Part shown: positions 1 through 10,934 of the stretch, in pieces
Numbering within the stretch: position 1 is the first letter of the stretch
How the letters are laid out: each line of letters starts with the position of its first letter
Assembly: GCA_949130485.1 (NCBI GenBank)
Contig: OX422185.1
Coordinates: 6,487,127-6,551,126 of the forward strand
DNA from: Agelas oroides
Lineage: Eukaryota > Porifera > Demospongiae > Agelasida > Agelasidae
DNA length: 64,000 bases
Reading direction: 5' to 3'
Program-made: the position numbers and the translations under genes
Notes under the pieces: generated by a model
What the model was told of the DNA's origin: nothing
The model's database searches: none
Seen by the model: only the letters and a program-made list of their open reading frames with translations

Positions 1-1649
1 GGCACCGCCCCCCCTACGTCCACCTCGCATCCACCTGACGTCATTCACGTGACAAGTGTTCCCAGGCCTTCCCCGTTTTTCGCGCTCTTCCGCCTCCGTG
101 TATTATATTGAACGCAAACCAAAGAACAAAAACGGGGTGGGCCTGGGAACGACTAAGACTAAGACTTCTGCTGTGTAACTTAAGAACGTAGTACACGTAC
201 TTATTATATGGTATCACTATTTCAAGCACCAGGCCAGAAGTTATACACACGTTTGAAATGTAGCGTAGGATCAAAATGAATTAGCGTACTGAGCACATTT
301 AGGCGCACGTAAATTTGGAATGGTAAGGTCGATTCAAAAGTAAACGTATCATTGTGATCAGCGACAAAGTGCTCTTTGCTGGTATAATAATCTCATTTTC
401 GATTAAGTATGACATGAGCACCCACCCAGGAGCAAGCTTTGCATGGACTTTTGAAAGCACAGCGCTATGGATAAGCTTTTTTCCTACTGTATTCACCTGT
501 TTTATGTCCGTGACACAGTAGGCGTGTCCCTTAATCAGTCCACACTCCAGAACACCTTCCGGTGAGTCCCCCTCAGAGAGCTAAGAGAGGGGGAGAATGG
601 AGAAAATGGAGAGGAGAGGTGGGGAGTAATAATGGTAGAGGGGGACACGGAATATATGGATAAGAGACTGGGGAAAGGGGGTAGGCTTCACAAGCAGGCA
701 CCTCACTCCATACTGCAAGAGGAAACTTAGGAGGAGAGCCTGGGAACAAGGCTAGCGTACAGGGTAGGTGGGAGGAGGGGAGAGGTGATGGGCGAGGGAC
801 CAGGAAGATAGGAATAGGGAAGGGGAGAGGTACGTAACAGGTGAGTGGATAAGGGGAGGACGAGAGAGGTAATGGTCAAGATCACAGGGGAGATGAGGGA
901 GGAGGAGGAGGAGGGCAAGACGCAAGAGATAATGAGTGAGGGGACGGAGGAGATGGGGAGAGGAGAGAGGAATAGTACAATGAAGTGTGTATCCTCAACT
1001 CACTGAGATGGCACAGCTGATAAATGCACTGCGTTCATGTGCCTTCTCCATTTTCTGCAGTGGAGAAAATAAACCCATCATGTGGTTGTTCCATAGCCTC
1101 GTTCCCAAGCCTTTGTCCATTCGTTGCTTGCAGTACAAACTGGCTGTGCAAATTTCGTACTGCAAGCAACAAACACGTGAAGGCCTGGGAATGAGGCTGG
1201 TTCCATATAATATCTACCCCAGATATTTCAGTGTATCATCCTTCGGCATTCTATCTTTGTGGGGCGAGAATGAGCAAATAGCTGCCTAAAAAGAGAATTT
1301 CAAAGTCTAACAGTCAGAGGCAATCCTAACCAGAGATAGATGATCACACATGCAGACATTACAGCCGTTTGTCCAACAAGGGCAGTTTCTTTCGCTTCAC
1401 TTGAAGTCTCCTCCCCAGGCCTTACAATCAAGTCTCCTCCTCACATTATGTGAACATGGAAGCTTAGGGATGGCCCCAGGCCTTACAATCAGCAGGTTCA
1501 CCAGCATCAAGCTGCCATACTTGAGCAGGTCTCACTCATAGAGGCCTCCATCTCGCTCATTTGCATGTGCTGAGCTTGGAAGCTCTACTCACACTGTAGA
1601 TGGCTGTTTTTGTACAGCTGTCTTCCAGAGTGCCATAATAGGATCACTT
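1..1649. other. No recognisable exon; purine-rich and repeat-derived DNA
   Basis: No protein family could be recognised on either strand. 560-970 is strongly purine-biased (GGGGAGAGG-type runs) and yields only low-complexity reading frames. Pieces of the recurrent CCTGGGAACGAGGCT-type repeat occur near 130-150, 737-757 and 1094-1198. The 3' part of the calpain gene should lie on this side, but no His/Asn catalytic exon is visible, so it probably continues beyond the window. Confidence 0.5.
1094..1198. repeat. Foldback MITE, TAGCCTCGTTCCCAGGCC-type family
   Basis: The sequence starts TAGCCTCGTTCCCAAGCC and ends with the near inverted complement GGCCTGGGAATGAGGCT. Inner arms GTTGCTTGCAGTAC and GTACTGCAAGCAAC extend the hairpin. 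It belongs to the same family as the copies at 6317-6369 and 11808-11895. No clean target duplication was found at this copy. Confidence 0.7.
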
Positions 1650-1685
1650 TATGAAAGCTCCCTCCTCAAATGACATCATGCTCAC

Positions 1686-2298
1686 TTTACGAGTTACGTT
1701 GATGAACTTAACCTTAAACAGTTGCTTTCTCTTTTCTTCATCAGTTGAGTACCCACCATCTCGTAACTCAATGGGCTCATTCACACCCCCAGTGAAGTCT
1801 ACCATGGCATCTCCTGTCAGACCTCCACTCAATGCTTCATAACATCCTGCTAGCCTTAGGGAGGGAGGGAGGGAGGGAGGGAGGGAGGGAGGGAGGGAGG
1901 GAGGGAGGGAGGGAGGGAGGGAGGGAGGGAGGGAGGGAGGGAGGGAGGGAGGGAGGGAGGGAGGGAGGGAGGGAGGGAGGGAGGGAGGGAGGGAGAGTAG
2001 GTGGGTAGTAGGAGGAAACGAGGAAGGAAGGAGGGTGGGTGGGTGGGGGGGGGGGGGGTTGGGGGAGGGAATGTTGGTATTTGTAGGTGGGAGGAAGAGA
2101 GGGAGAGAGCTCACTTGGCATAAGCCTTCTCTAGCAAAGCACTCCAGAACTCGTTCTTGCTTTTACTCTTCATGTACACTAGCTCTCCATCCTTGGTAGG
2201 CAGGTAGTCGTCAATGACCACATCCACCCACTCTCCTAGCCGCCAGAAGTGGAAGTGAAAGATACCAGCATAGTGCTCTGGATGGTCGTCATCCCAGT

Positions 2299-2345
<47 letters not shown>

Positions 2346-2460
2346 ATGTGTAGATGTGCATGTGTGTGTGCATGTATAGATATGCATTGTGTGTGTGTTG
2401 TGTGTGTGTGTGTGTGCGTGTGTGTGTGCATGTGAGTGTGTGTGCGCGTGTATGTGTGCA

Positions 2461-2498
<38 letters not shown>

Positions 2499-4568
2499 AG
2501 TGGATCAAAAATGCACCTATTAACATTTTGTTGCTTGAATCTTTGCAATAGTTAATGATCCTTGAGATGGGTACCATGGAAACCTATTGGGAGGTTTTCT
2601 GAAGGTATGCCTGGCACAAATTCAGGATATTCTATATTGTTGACATTCAATGCTTCAGGGCCATAGGAAGAGGTCCAGCCACCCGACCAAGCACCAACTC
2701 ACCCAGAGAAAGTTTGAGAAACTATCGTGCGACAAAAACATCATCATCATGTGCTCTTGGGTTAAGGCACTGAAGACAGAAACTTAGTAACTCTGACAGC
2801 AACCCGTTATATCACCACTGAAATTTAAGCAGCAGTTTTTGCCTCAGAATGGCCTCAGAAGCGCTTCTTGTTTGTATGAGGACATGCTCCTAGACCACTA
2901 CATGACTGTGCTTCTCACGCTAACTGTATGGGAGTCTCTGGACTGCTTGATCATTCAAAGATTGTTTCCTATGGGCTGTTGTTGGCTTCTGTGTGCATAT
3001 TAAAAGCCAAAAGATGACCTCAATCCCAGCTAGGTGTCATAGTCAGGCGACATGGGCGTGTTTCCCACCTCAGGTGCTGCCTGAGTACAAAGCTGGGATA
3101 TGCCACACCTCCAGATATTTATCTGAAGTCTAAGTATGTCACTGCGCAACCTTCCCTCTGCTCTAGTAACGCAACCTTCCCTCTGCTCTAGTAACGCAAC
3201 CTTCCCTCTGCTCTAGTAACGCAACCTTCCCTCTGCTCTAGTAACGCAACCTTCCCTCTGCTCTAGTAACGCAACCTTCCCTCTGCTCTAGTAACGCAAC
3301 CTTCCCTCTGCTCTAGTAACGCAACCTTCCCTCTGCTCTAGTAACGCAACCTTCCCTCTGCTCTAGTAACGCAACCTTCCCTCTGCTCCAGTAACGCAAC
3401 CAACAAAAGCTTTTGGTATAGGCCTGGGAATATATGAGTAATACACAAGGTAGAATTACATATCTATGGTACTTGGTAACAATTTTAAGAGCAATATTAA
3501 ATATTCGGACGTTTTGATGCCGGTTTTATCACCATGTATGACGCCATCATTCATTTGATGACATCATTATCATGGTGCACTCACCTGATGCTTCCATTGT
3601 GGCACCACTTTATCCCAGAGCTTCTTCTCCAAGGCAAGGGCCGAGCAGGCAGCCACGAACCAGCAGTTGCCCAGCGCTCCCTGGTTGAGGTCTGTGCTGC
3701 TCAGTCCCTCAACTACCAAGTGAGGATTGTCACACAGCTCCTGGTAAGGGAGGGAGGGAGGGGAGTGATATTGGGACGGAGAGAGGAAAGAGAGACAGAG
3801 GAGAAAAGGGAGGACAAGGGGTTATATATCATAGCAGGTACTGCCCTTGCTCAGAACAAGAGTGGGCTATGTAACTCAGTGCAGTGCTATTTACCAAGAA
3901 CATATGTTACTGGACATTTCTACTCGTTACCAGATGTGAAACAAGCCATTCTGGTTTGGAACCCTTCAGTTATGATTCACTGCCCTGAATTCCTTTTAAC
4001 CCCCCTCCATCTCTCGCCACCTTCTTTCCCCCTCTGCCACTCCTTCCACTCTCCCTCCATCCTTACTTCTGTCACGCTCTCCCCCACCTTCCATACCACG
4101 ATTCCTCCCTCCATTCATTTCTCTCCCCCCACCTCTCCTCTCTCTGTCACTCCATTCTTGGAAAGAGGAGGGAGGATAAGTGGGTGGGGGGGGAGGGAAC
4201 AAAGGAGGAAGGGGTGTAGGGAAGGAGAGAGTGAAGAAGGGGATTGGGGGAGGAGTGGAGGGAGAGATATGGATGGAAAGAAAGGATCCCTTTCCCCTAC
4301 CCTCCCCCCCCCCCCCCCTCCTTCCTTTTCATCCTTCTCACCCTTCCTTCCTTCGCTTTCTTTTCTCCTTCCCTCCATCCCACATTCCCTCCTCCCTCTT
4401 CCTATTCCTCACCCGAGGTCTCTTCCACACAATGTCATACTTGTCAGTCCCACTCCGGAACAGCGACTGGGAACTTGGTGGGAACTCAGGGTCTGTGAAC
4501 AACTCTCCCCTCTGCTGATGATCACGCTTCAGCTTAGAGTAGTTCTGGTTGCGGTAATGACGCACCAT
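1686..4568 (-). CDS. Calpain-5-like cysteine protease, 5' part of gene (4 exons)
   Basis: Exons by GT/AG and phase: 4568-4413, 3740-3585, 2299-2115 and 1854-1686, about 222 codons. Calpains are calcium-dependent cytosolic cysteine proteases. Exon 1 has the N-terminal [15 protein letters not shown] and YDIVWKRP motifs. Exon 2 carries the catalytic cysteine in [15 protein letters not shown]. Exon 3 has [20 protein letters not shown] and [14 protein letters not shown]. Exon 4 has GCYEALSGG and DFTGG, the start of core subdomain PC2. The motif wording is closest to calpain-5/6 (TRA-3 type), which is family knowledge applied by eye. ATG at 4568 gives a plausible start ([10 protein letters not shown]). 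The last donor could be 1686 (AAA|GTGAGC, stronger) or about 1713. The His and Asn catalytic residues, and the C2-like domains expected in calpain-5, are not in the window. Introns contain (GGGA)n, (TG)n and a 25-bp minisatellite. Confidence 0.88.
1858..1995. repeat. (GGGA)n tetranucleotide tract, ~34 units
   Basis: Uninterrupted AGGG units fill nearly the whole calpain intron between exons 3 and 4 and start three bases from the acceptor. The plus strand is G-rich, so the gene's transcript carries CCCT repeats. Reading frames through it (poly Ser/Leu/Pro) are artefacts. It could form G-quadruplex on the template strand. Confidence 0.95.
2301..2499. repeat. (TG)n microsatellite, interrupted
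   Basis: Two long TG runs (about 2301-2344 and 2400-2498) are separated by imperfect TG/CATG sequence. They lie directly upstream (minus strand) of calpain exon 3, so the acceptor is preceded by a CA repeat rather than a usual pyrimidine tract. Confidence 0.95.
3145..3401. repeat. 25-bp minisatellite, 10 full copies
   Basis: Head-to-tail 25-bp units begin CGCAACCTTCCCTCTG at 3145, 3170, 3195 and so on to 3370, followed by a 7-bp partial unit. Units are nearly identical; the last has a T-to-C change. There are no spacers. It lies in calpain intron 2. Confidence 0.97.
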
Positions 4569-4770
4569 CGCTCACCACTGCTGTGTCTGCATGAGTAACA
4601 TATTAAATTATTATATGGATATAATAGGATCCTTAATTGTTAGGCTTTTAGCAGAATCATTCACAGCACCATTTAGATCACTTCATACATGCTGCCCTTA
4701 CCAGTTACCGACCTGGCTTCTCATTAAACATTTCAACTTGAGTATAGCCAAAGCTTTCTTTTACGTAGGA

Positions 4771-4894
4771 CATTCCAGTGTAACTGATGAGGCTTGGTAT
4801 GAAGTGTGTCCTGCACAGCGGATGACTTCATACATTCCAGTGTAACTGATGAGGCTTGGTATGAAGTGTGTCCTACACAGCGGATGACTTCATA
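4771..4894. repeat. 62-bp tandem duplication
   Basis: Two adjacent copies start CATTCCAGTGTAACTGATGA at 4771 and 4833 and differ at one visible base. It lies upstream of the calpain start, with no coding evidence. Confidence 0.9.
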
Positions 4895-5210
4895 CAACAT
4901 AAGTCTAAACATGTCTTTTAACAAGATTAGGTACACAGGTGCGTTCATGTTACTGTGGATTGCAGTTCGGTTTGAATATCATATTCTGTGGGTTTTCCCC
5001 AGCGTAATCAACATCGTATAGTTTGCCTGGGACCTCCCTTGCAAACCCACGGTAATATACCCCAGTGAGAGTGAGGAGTACACAGTTATCTGAAGAAAGG
5101 AGGCATGCATGCAAACTCACCCACTGCTAAGGACACATTTCAGCCAACACAGAAACCTCTTGTAATTACCCCTTCCAAGAAATTATTAGTGAAGATAAAA
5201 AGCTTACAAT

Positions 5211-5290
5211 ATAACCCGTTACCCAGGCAACATCTACGAATGTTGCCCATATCTCTCTTGTACAGTGATGCTGCCTAGGTAACAGGTTAT
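5211..5290. repeat. Small foldback element
   Basis: ATAACCCGTTACCCAGGCA at 5211 is inverted as TGCCTAGGTAACAGGTTAT ending at 5290. The arms are about 23 bp around a 34-bp centre. This is a MITE-like hairpin of unknown family. Confidence 0.75.
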
Positions 5291-5325
5291 ATAATAGTTA
5301 CATCCCTCCCTGGGGTGTGGTCTTG

Positions 5326-5360
5326 CACATTGGTGTCAGGCTACGCCTGACACCAATGTG
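5326..5360. repeat. Perfect 16-bp-arm hairpin
   Basis: CACATTGGTGTCAGGC is followed by a 3-nt loop and its exact complement GCCTGACACCAATGTG. Flanking GTGGT/ACCAC extend it imperfectly. Confidence 0.85.
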
Positions 5361-5459
5361 TAAAACAACCACCCCCTATTACATACAGCAACTAACAGTC
5401 AAACACATATACGTAGTAATTACCTCAAAGAACCAACAGTAATAATGATAGGCACTAGT

Positions 5460-5970
5460 TTAACCCTTTAACCACTGATCACACTGTTTGGTGCTGTCTG
5501 ACTGTGACTGCATGTTATCAGTTGGCGCAATCCGTTTTGAAGATAGTTTTTGTGCTAGCAAAAAGGTGGGATAGGGGGAGGTGGGCGGGCACATTCAAGA
5601 CATGCCGTGCATATGGTGGCTGGCTTAGCTGGCTGTAGAATGGCCTTGGTGCACTGGCTGGACCATTTCACACCTTGTTAGCACAAATGGGTGCAGAAAC
5701 CACTCCTCTCCCCTTGTAGGGGAACCATTTCCAGATCTGTAGGCAGCTTTTAGTCAGGCGGAGCACTCGCTGGTTGGAGAGCCCTAACCATTGAAAGCTT
5801 GCTAATGAGTGGGTGTGGTTAAGGTCATGAACCCACAGAGAATGTGTCAAAGAAGCTTTGGCTCAAGTTTCCAGCACTAGCTCTAAGCAGAAGTGAAAAT
5901 ACGGACCAAAGAAGGCATCCACAGCCTAAAATAGACCTCCAGCAATAGCCTACGGTGGTTAAAGGGTTAA
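5460..5970. mobile_element. piggyBac-like MITE (TTAA target)
   Basis: The 511-bp element is bounded by TTAACCCTTTAACCAC (5460-5475) and its exact inverse GTGGTTAAAGGGTTAA (5955-5970). TTAA at each edge followed by CCCTTT is the hallmark of piggyBac-superfamily ends. There is no transposase ORF, so it is non-autonomous. A related element with CCCTTTACCGACCGT ends lies at 53978-54568. Confidence 0.75.
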
Positions 5971-6316
5971 GAGCTATTCTTCAATTATGTGGACTCGCCC
6001 ACTTTCTTGCATCTAATGTTGTTTCATAGATAAAATGTGCCTAGGTGAATCCATGCAACAACACAGTAATTTAGTCTTGGCTGTTACTATCAAACATATG
6101 TATAATTATGCAGAAGCCACACATATTTAAGTTCACCACAAAATTTTTGCCAAGTACAAATTTGGACATAATGCATGTTTGTAGTAATGGTCTAGCCACC
6201 CTTCCTAGGCCTTCTCCACTTCTAGTATTTGATCGCTTCCAGTATACAAATACGAAGGGAGGAGGCCTCATCCCCATGCCTTCACCTTCGGTACTTGCAT
6301 ACAGCTAGGAAGCGAT

Positions 6317-6369
6317 TAGCCTCGTACCCAGGCCGATTTCTCCTCCCATGCGGCCTGGGTACGAGGCTA
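6317..6369. mobile_element. 53-bp foldback MITE with 9-bp target duplication
   Basis: It runs from TAGCCTCGTACCCAGGCC to GGCCTGGGTACGAGGCTA. It is flanked by direct repeats GGAAGCGAT at 6308-6316 and 6370-6378. A looser outer inverted repeat (TATTTGATCGCTTCC near 6225-6240 against GGAAGCGATCAAATA at 6370-6384) suggests it landed in an older foldback. Confidence 0.8.
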
Positions 6370-6403
6370 GGAAGCGATCAAATAAGACCTGGGAACGAGG
6401 TTA

Positions 6404-7310
6404 ATAATGATCAATACCAGCCAGTTGATCCAAGGGAACAAGAAAATGGACTTAAATGTAGCATCCAGCATGAAGAACAGCAAAGACAATAACTAGTAGT
6501 CACTATTTCACAAGCTATTTAGATCCTCCACAATGAATACCATGGGTTTCGATCAACAAATCATAACAGCCTCCTAGGTAAGTGGCAGCAGCAGCACTAG
6601 TTTCAGCCCTACAATAACAGGCCTTAAAAAACTGATTCCTCTCCTCTCCTATTATTACAAAAAGTTGAGTTATAAACAAGACTACTTTTTCACATGGACA
6701 AAGCTTAGATCATAAGATTACCTCAGATGTGCCAGGGTAGCTGCATTGTGTATGAAAGTAGCAAGACCAGTAATCTATCCCTAACTTCTCAAGAGTTAGT
6801 ATAAAAAGAACTGTGCAGGACTTAGGGAGCAATGAGCCTAAACTGGCAGGAATACAAGGCGCTAGCCTTTGTATTTAACGCCACTCTATTTGTTGCACGT
6901 TAGTTACTCATCTGGGACTTTCGCAGAAATCCATGCAGGCCGGCGCCCCATTACACAATATTCATTTAACACAAAATGTTCCGCTCCTGTACTAAGAGGC
7001 AACACTCCCCATGAAAGAGCCAAAAAATGTAGTGTAGAATGTGTGCCAAATATAATACAGAAGCAGGAGGGAGTTATTCATCGTTTTATTAAAAGAAAAC
7101 AATGACAATCATGGTTCAGCTTAAAACTGTCCACAAAATATGGCACTTGACATGGCCATATTGACACCAACGAACTAAACTGCACAAGGTGTTACGAATT
7201 GTGGCAGAAGCATATGGGCAGAGACAAGAAACTAATAATCTAGTTTGTTTGGCCTCATTACTTGGAAACAGACAACTGATCCATATTGCTAGCAACAAAG
7301 GTGAAGGCTG
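6404..7310. other. No gene recognised
   Basis: Only short reading frames without family resemblance are present on either strand, and no clear repeat structure was noticed. Confidence 0.4.
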
Positions 7311-7982
7311 TTAAGGCCACTATTCGTTGCATATTAATTTATTCATCCCTGCCAAAGTTCCCACATGCTTTTTTGAAACCCATTATTGCGTACTTTCTGA
7401 TCTCTTGCTCTGCACGTGCATCGACATTGCCAATTTAGGGCCCAATTGTTGACTATAAGTTTCTCATCAGCCGCCCACATGGATTTTCTGCGATAGGGTT
7501 TATCAACGTTATTTTTATCTTCATATACTAATGACGTATAGTAATGAACCGGATAAGCATAGCGATGAACGCAACACTAACAAGCATGTCTTTCTACTGC
7601 ACAGCTTCCAAAAGAACCTTCTGCAATGGCGTATGACAAGCGCTGATCCTCCTGGCATCATGTTTGTTGGGTTCTTTCTTGAGAAATATCTGCTGGCTAT
7701 TGCTAAATACATAATGGTAATACCCGCCCACCCGCCCTCATTGTGTGAAGGGGAAGCACCTGATGAGAAATCAACGAATTGGGTTCTTATGTCAGTTTGT
7801 AACTACTCAGTGCCTCCTTCCCATGCGCTGATGTTGATTTTCGTGCTTCTTTTGCAGGAAGTGCAGACTTATGAGCCCAGGAGCTGAACTCTTTGTGGTT
7901 GAATAATAACGTTATAATGGTAATGGTTGCCCGCCCACATGGAATTTAAGAGAAAACTAATATGCAACAAATAGCGGCCTAA
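7311..7982. mobile_element. Non-autonomous DNA transposon, ~670 bp
   Basis: Left end TTAAGGCCACTATTCGTTGC (continuing ATATTA) is inverted at the right end as TAATATGCAACAAATAGCGG followed by CCTAA, an imperfect TIR of about 26 bp. CGCCCACATGGA occurs near both ends. A 118-codon frame (7531-7887, +) inside has no recognisable domain. No target duplication was identified and the superfamily is unknown. Confidence 0.65.
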
Positions 7983-8779
7983 ACTTGATGATAAAACCAT
8001 GCATGCAATGGCAAGTGTAGGGATGGATACGTTCACCGGCTGTTTCAAAATATCACAGTCTGATGCTTCACTGAGAGTTCAATGTAGTGATTAGCAGTGT
8101 TGGGTACCTGTTGAAGTGCAGCATTGAACTGCTCTTGTTCGAGTGAAAATTACTCAGATCGTTATGACGCACGAACGCAGACCCCACGCAGCTAGTGTTT
8201 CAGTTGTACCAAACATGGCTGTGTACGTAGCTAGCCATTCACTAGCTCACCTTCACGCTTCACCCGATTGTTGACTTTTACCGTACTCGCATCAAGGGTG
8301 TGGCGGCGCGGACACTTAGCGGCTAGCTATTAGTAAACTTTGACCTCCAGTGCATAATTACTTCACGAAATTCTGTTCCCAGTATACGACTTGGAATCTG
8401 ACCATAACCACTGTCTGCGGCCAGTGCATATCCTGGTATATCATGCATAAGTGAACTTCTGTTTTGGACAAGTCAGGGTGCTGGGCTATTATGTATAATA
8501 CAATCATTCATCTAGCTGCTTAACAATCTACTCTATGGAGTCGATCTGTCCATCCATTAATCCATCCATTCATTCATCTATATCTGACTGTCCATCCATC
8601 CATCTGTACATCCATCAGAGACTGTGCAAAAGGCTATCAAGACTTAGCTATAGTTACGAATACATTCACATGGTATATATTATAAAGTTAATGCAAAGTA
8701 TGGTTTTTCCAGCGTTGGAAGAAATTAGCAGTACTAAAAAAGCCTAGCAAAAAGCAGAACATTACGCTAATGGGAAAAC
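7983..8779. other. No gene recognised
   Basis: Intergenic between the transposon and the 3' end of the GH123-like gene. A short CATC-rich patch at 8548-8615 is the only visible feature. Confidence 0.4.
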
Positions 8780-10462
8780 TTAATGTACATGTTTGGCTTG
8801 TATCATTGATGCAGCTAGTACCCTCTGTTTTTCCAGAAGGATTGGATCCAAGGTGTAGTCCGTTGGAGAGCGCACAAGAGGTTGGACTATCGGCCCCACT
8901 TTATCCAAGTCCAACATTCGGAATAGCTCAGCATCCTCAAAACCATCCCGGAGATTGTGCAGCCTAATAGTTGGAATAGGGCCAGTTGAACTTGGATAGA
9001 CAAAGTTACCATCACCATTTGCAAATATGTCAGTCCTTGGAAGCCAGATATAGTTGGCAGGATCAAAGTCAGTGCGAGCAGTGCTATTAATTCTCTCCAT
9101 GGGGGAGCTGGAAGGGGGGTGTCTTTGCCACATTACATCAGAGTAGTACAGCCACCCTCCGACTTGATGAGCACTGGCCAGCCAGAAGAGTAGCCTAGCC
9201 ATTATGAGAGGCCTCTCAATGAAGGTGTTCAGGTACTCAGTACCTGAAGGTTCGATACAGTGATACCACCACTGCTGCTTGCCTGCTGCAGTCCACACAG
9301 AAGCTTCAGTTTCATTGTAGAACTCGTACTGTAACACCCAGACATCTAGAGGAAGATCAGTCGAAGGGAGCCAGTTGAGAGTTGCCACTGTGCGTAGTTG
9401 AGGCCACTTTTCTTTAATAGCTCCATAGATCTTTCTTACACTTTCCTCACATGATGCAGGTGCCTCATCGAATCCGTAGACAAACATGTTCCCAAGAAGT
9501 CCCTCCTTCTCGTAGTCACTCACAACAGGAGTCAGTATATCGAGGGCTTTCTTGACCATATTGTCAGTAAAGTTAATGCATGCTCCTTTGACTCGTCTGC
9601 TAGACTCTCCAATACCAGCAGCTCCATAGACGTCATACAGACTCAGCCACTGTATACCTTTACTGGCCAAGTAGGCTGCAAGGCTCACATTGGTTGGTAC
9701 ACCTGTGTAGAGGTAATTGCCACCAACTCTCTGGTCAGTCAACAAGTCGTAGAATTTGAACTTTACTGTGCTTGATTCCTTGCCATAAACAGTTTCCAAA
9801 CTGCCAGGTGCAAAGTTAAATATGGCTGGAAACTTGGAACGATTTAAAGGTGGTAGAGTTATGTTCCAGACAGTCAGGTCAATACTGACGTTCTGCACTA
9901 GTGTTTCATCATTTGGTAGTCCTATCACAAGGGTAACATTGCCTTTGTATTCACCACTAGGGAGGCTGTAGGGCACTTGAATGTTGATCCATATTGGTTG
10001 TGTAATGCCAGACTCCAGTAAAATAGCACCGTTCTGACTCCCGGTAAGGGGAGTGAGAAGCGGATCCGGCCTCCACCCTCCACCAGAGTCAAGATACCTT
10101 GTCGTATGGTTGCAGTTGACGTACCCAACCTGCCACCAGGAAATCACATCTAGATCTCGTAATATCTCACCACTTTCACGAACCAGAATATTTGTAATCA
10201 GGGAGAAGGCGGCAGTGAGGTTGTATTTTGCAGGCCAGGACTCTAAGTCAAGAAGTATTTGCTTGCTCTCCTGCTCTCCAATCATAGCATGCCAGACTAT
10301 CTTGTTACTTGCGACGCTCTCCATTGTCTTGCAGGTCTCGTTCTGGCGTACGTGGACAGTGGAGGGCACCACGCACCATTCTGGAAAGGACGAAAGGCCG
10401 AAAGCCGACGTAGAGGCGAACACAAGGAGCGCCGTGTATGCAAGAAACATGCTGATGCTCAT
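8780..10462 (-). CDS. Secreted GH123/DUF4091-like glycoside hydrolase homologue
   Basis: A 560-residue frame without introns. The first in-frame ATG is at 10462; codons upstream are open but have no ATG. A signal peptide is clear (MSISMFLAYTALLVFASTS, cleavage near residue 22). About ten N-x-S/T sequons support an extracellular or lysosomal product. Residues ~120-200 look like a beta-sandwich N domain. The middle has a barrel-like segment with FVYGFDEAP; the adjacent Asp332-Glu333 pair is where GH123 beta-N-acetylgalactosaminidases keep their catalytic acid pair. The C-terminus (FANGDGNFVYPSS, IRLHNLRDGFEDAELF) matches the DUF4091 signature. Substrate is inferred only (GalNAc glycoconjugates). 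It lies about 470 bp downstream of the TRPA1-like gene on the same strand. Lack of introns contrasts with its neighbours and could mean retroposition or ancient bacterial transfer. Confidence 0.85.
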   Translation of the reverse strand: MSISMFLAYTALLVFASTSAFGLSSFPEWCVVPSTVHVRQNETCKTMESVASNKIVWHAMIGEQESKQILLDLESWPAKYNLTAAFSLITNILVRESGEILRDLDVISWWQVGYVNCNHTTRYLDSGGGWRPDPLLTPLTGSQNGAILLESGITQPIWINIQVPYSLPSGEYKGNVTLVIGLPNDETLVQNVSIDLTVWNITLPPLNRSKFPAIFNFAPGSLETVYGKESSTVKFKFYDLLTDQRVGGNYLYTGVPTNVSLAAYLASKGIQWLSLYDVYGAAGIGESSRRVKGACINFTDNMVKKALDILTPVVSDYEKEGLLGNMFVYGFDEAPASCEESVRKIYGAIKEKWPQLRTVATLNWLPSTDLPLDVWVLQYEFYNETEASVWTAAGKQQWWYHCIEPSGTEYLNTFIERPLIMARLLFWLASAHQVGGWLYYSDVMWQRHPPSSSPMERINSTARTDFDPANYIWLPRTDIFANGDGNFVYPSSTGPIPTIRLHNLRDGFEDAELFRMLDLDKVGPIVQPLVRSPTDYTLDPILLEKQRVLAASMIQAKHVH

Positions 10463-10760
10463 CGAAAACAAAGGTAGACAATTATTAAGGTTCACCTTTG
10501 CCACCTGGGTTCATCGTTGGTTTTGATCGTCATCGTGTATATTGGTCGTATGATCGCCTGATCGCCCTGATGTGGCCAGCGGTAGCCTCGCCTCTGGCCT
10601 CGTCCCCGGCGCGCGCGAAAACGCCGGGTACCAGCTAGGCTACACCAGCGGAGGTGGTTAGTGATGTTGGCTGACCACGCCCACCATCTGAGACGGCATC
10701 TCCATGCCATGCATGCAAGCTCCACGTGAAAACCTTGAGACATACGCGGTGCATAAACTG
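10463..10760 (-). promoter_or_regulatory. GC-rich putative promoter/5' UTR of the GH123-like gene
   Basis: 10560-10640 is distinctly GC-rich with GGCGCGCGCG, unlike the AT-rich surroundings, and CCACGTG (E-box) lies near 10721. Location between the TRPA1-like stop (10935) and the ATG at 10462 fits a promoter. No TATA box was seen. Confidence 0.3.
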
Positions 10761-10934
10761 CATGTAATACTTAGTAAGTCATCACTCAAAAATGTGATCA
10801 CATTTTAAAATAAGTATATAGCTGTATATCAATGAAAATAATTTACAGCAATAATCACAGCCATTCATGATAGCATAACAAATAACTGCTGCAGTGTTCA
10901 GGTAATGGTACGGACACTCAATTAAGTACAGTAA

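Noticed and set aside
1443..1540. Possible next calpain exon on the minus strand (LLKYGSLMLVNLL)
   Set aside because: No acceptor in the required phase and it overlaps repeat sequence; similarity too weak.
1644..2114. Ser/Leu/Pro-repeat minus-strand ORFs over the (GGGA)n tract
   Set aside because: Translation of a tetranucleotide repeat fused to calpain exon 4; the tract is intronic.
3145..3401. CRISPR-like regular repeat
   Set aside because: Units abut without spacers in an animal intron; a minisatellite.
3534..4598. 354-codon plus-strand ORF
   Set aside because: It is antisense to calpain exons 1 and 2 and runs through purine/pyrimidine-rich intron repeats.
10463..10504. Extension of the GH123-like protein upstream of 10462
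   Set aside because: The open frame continues but starts only at GTG; the ATG at 10462 directly precedes a good signal peptide.
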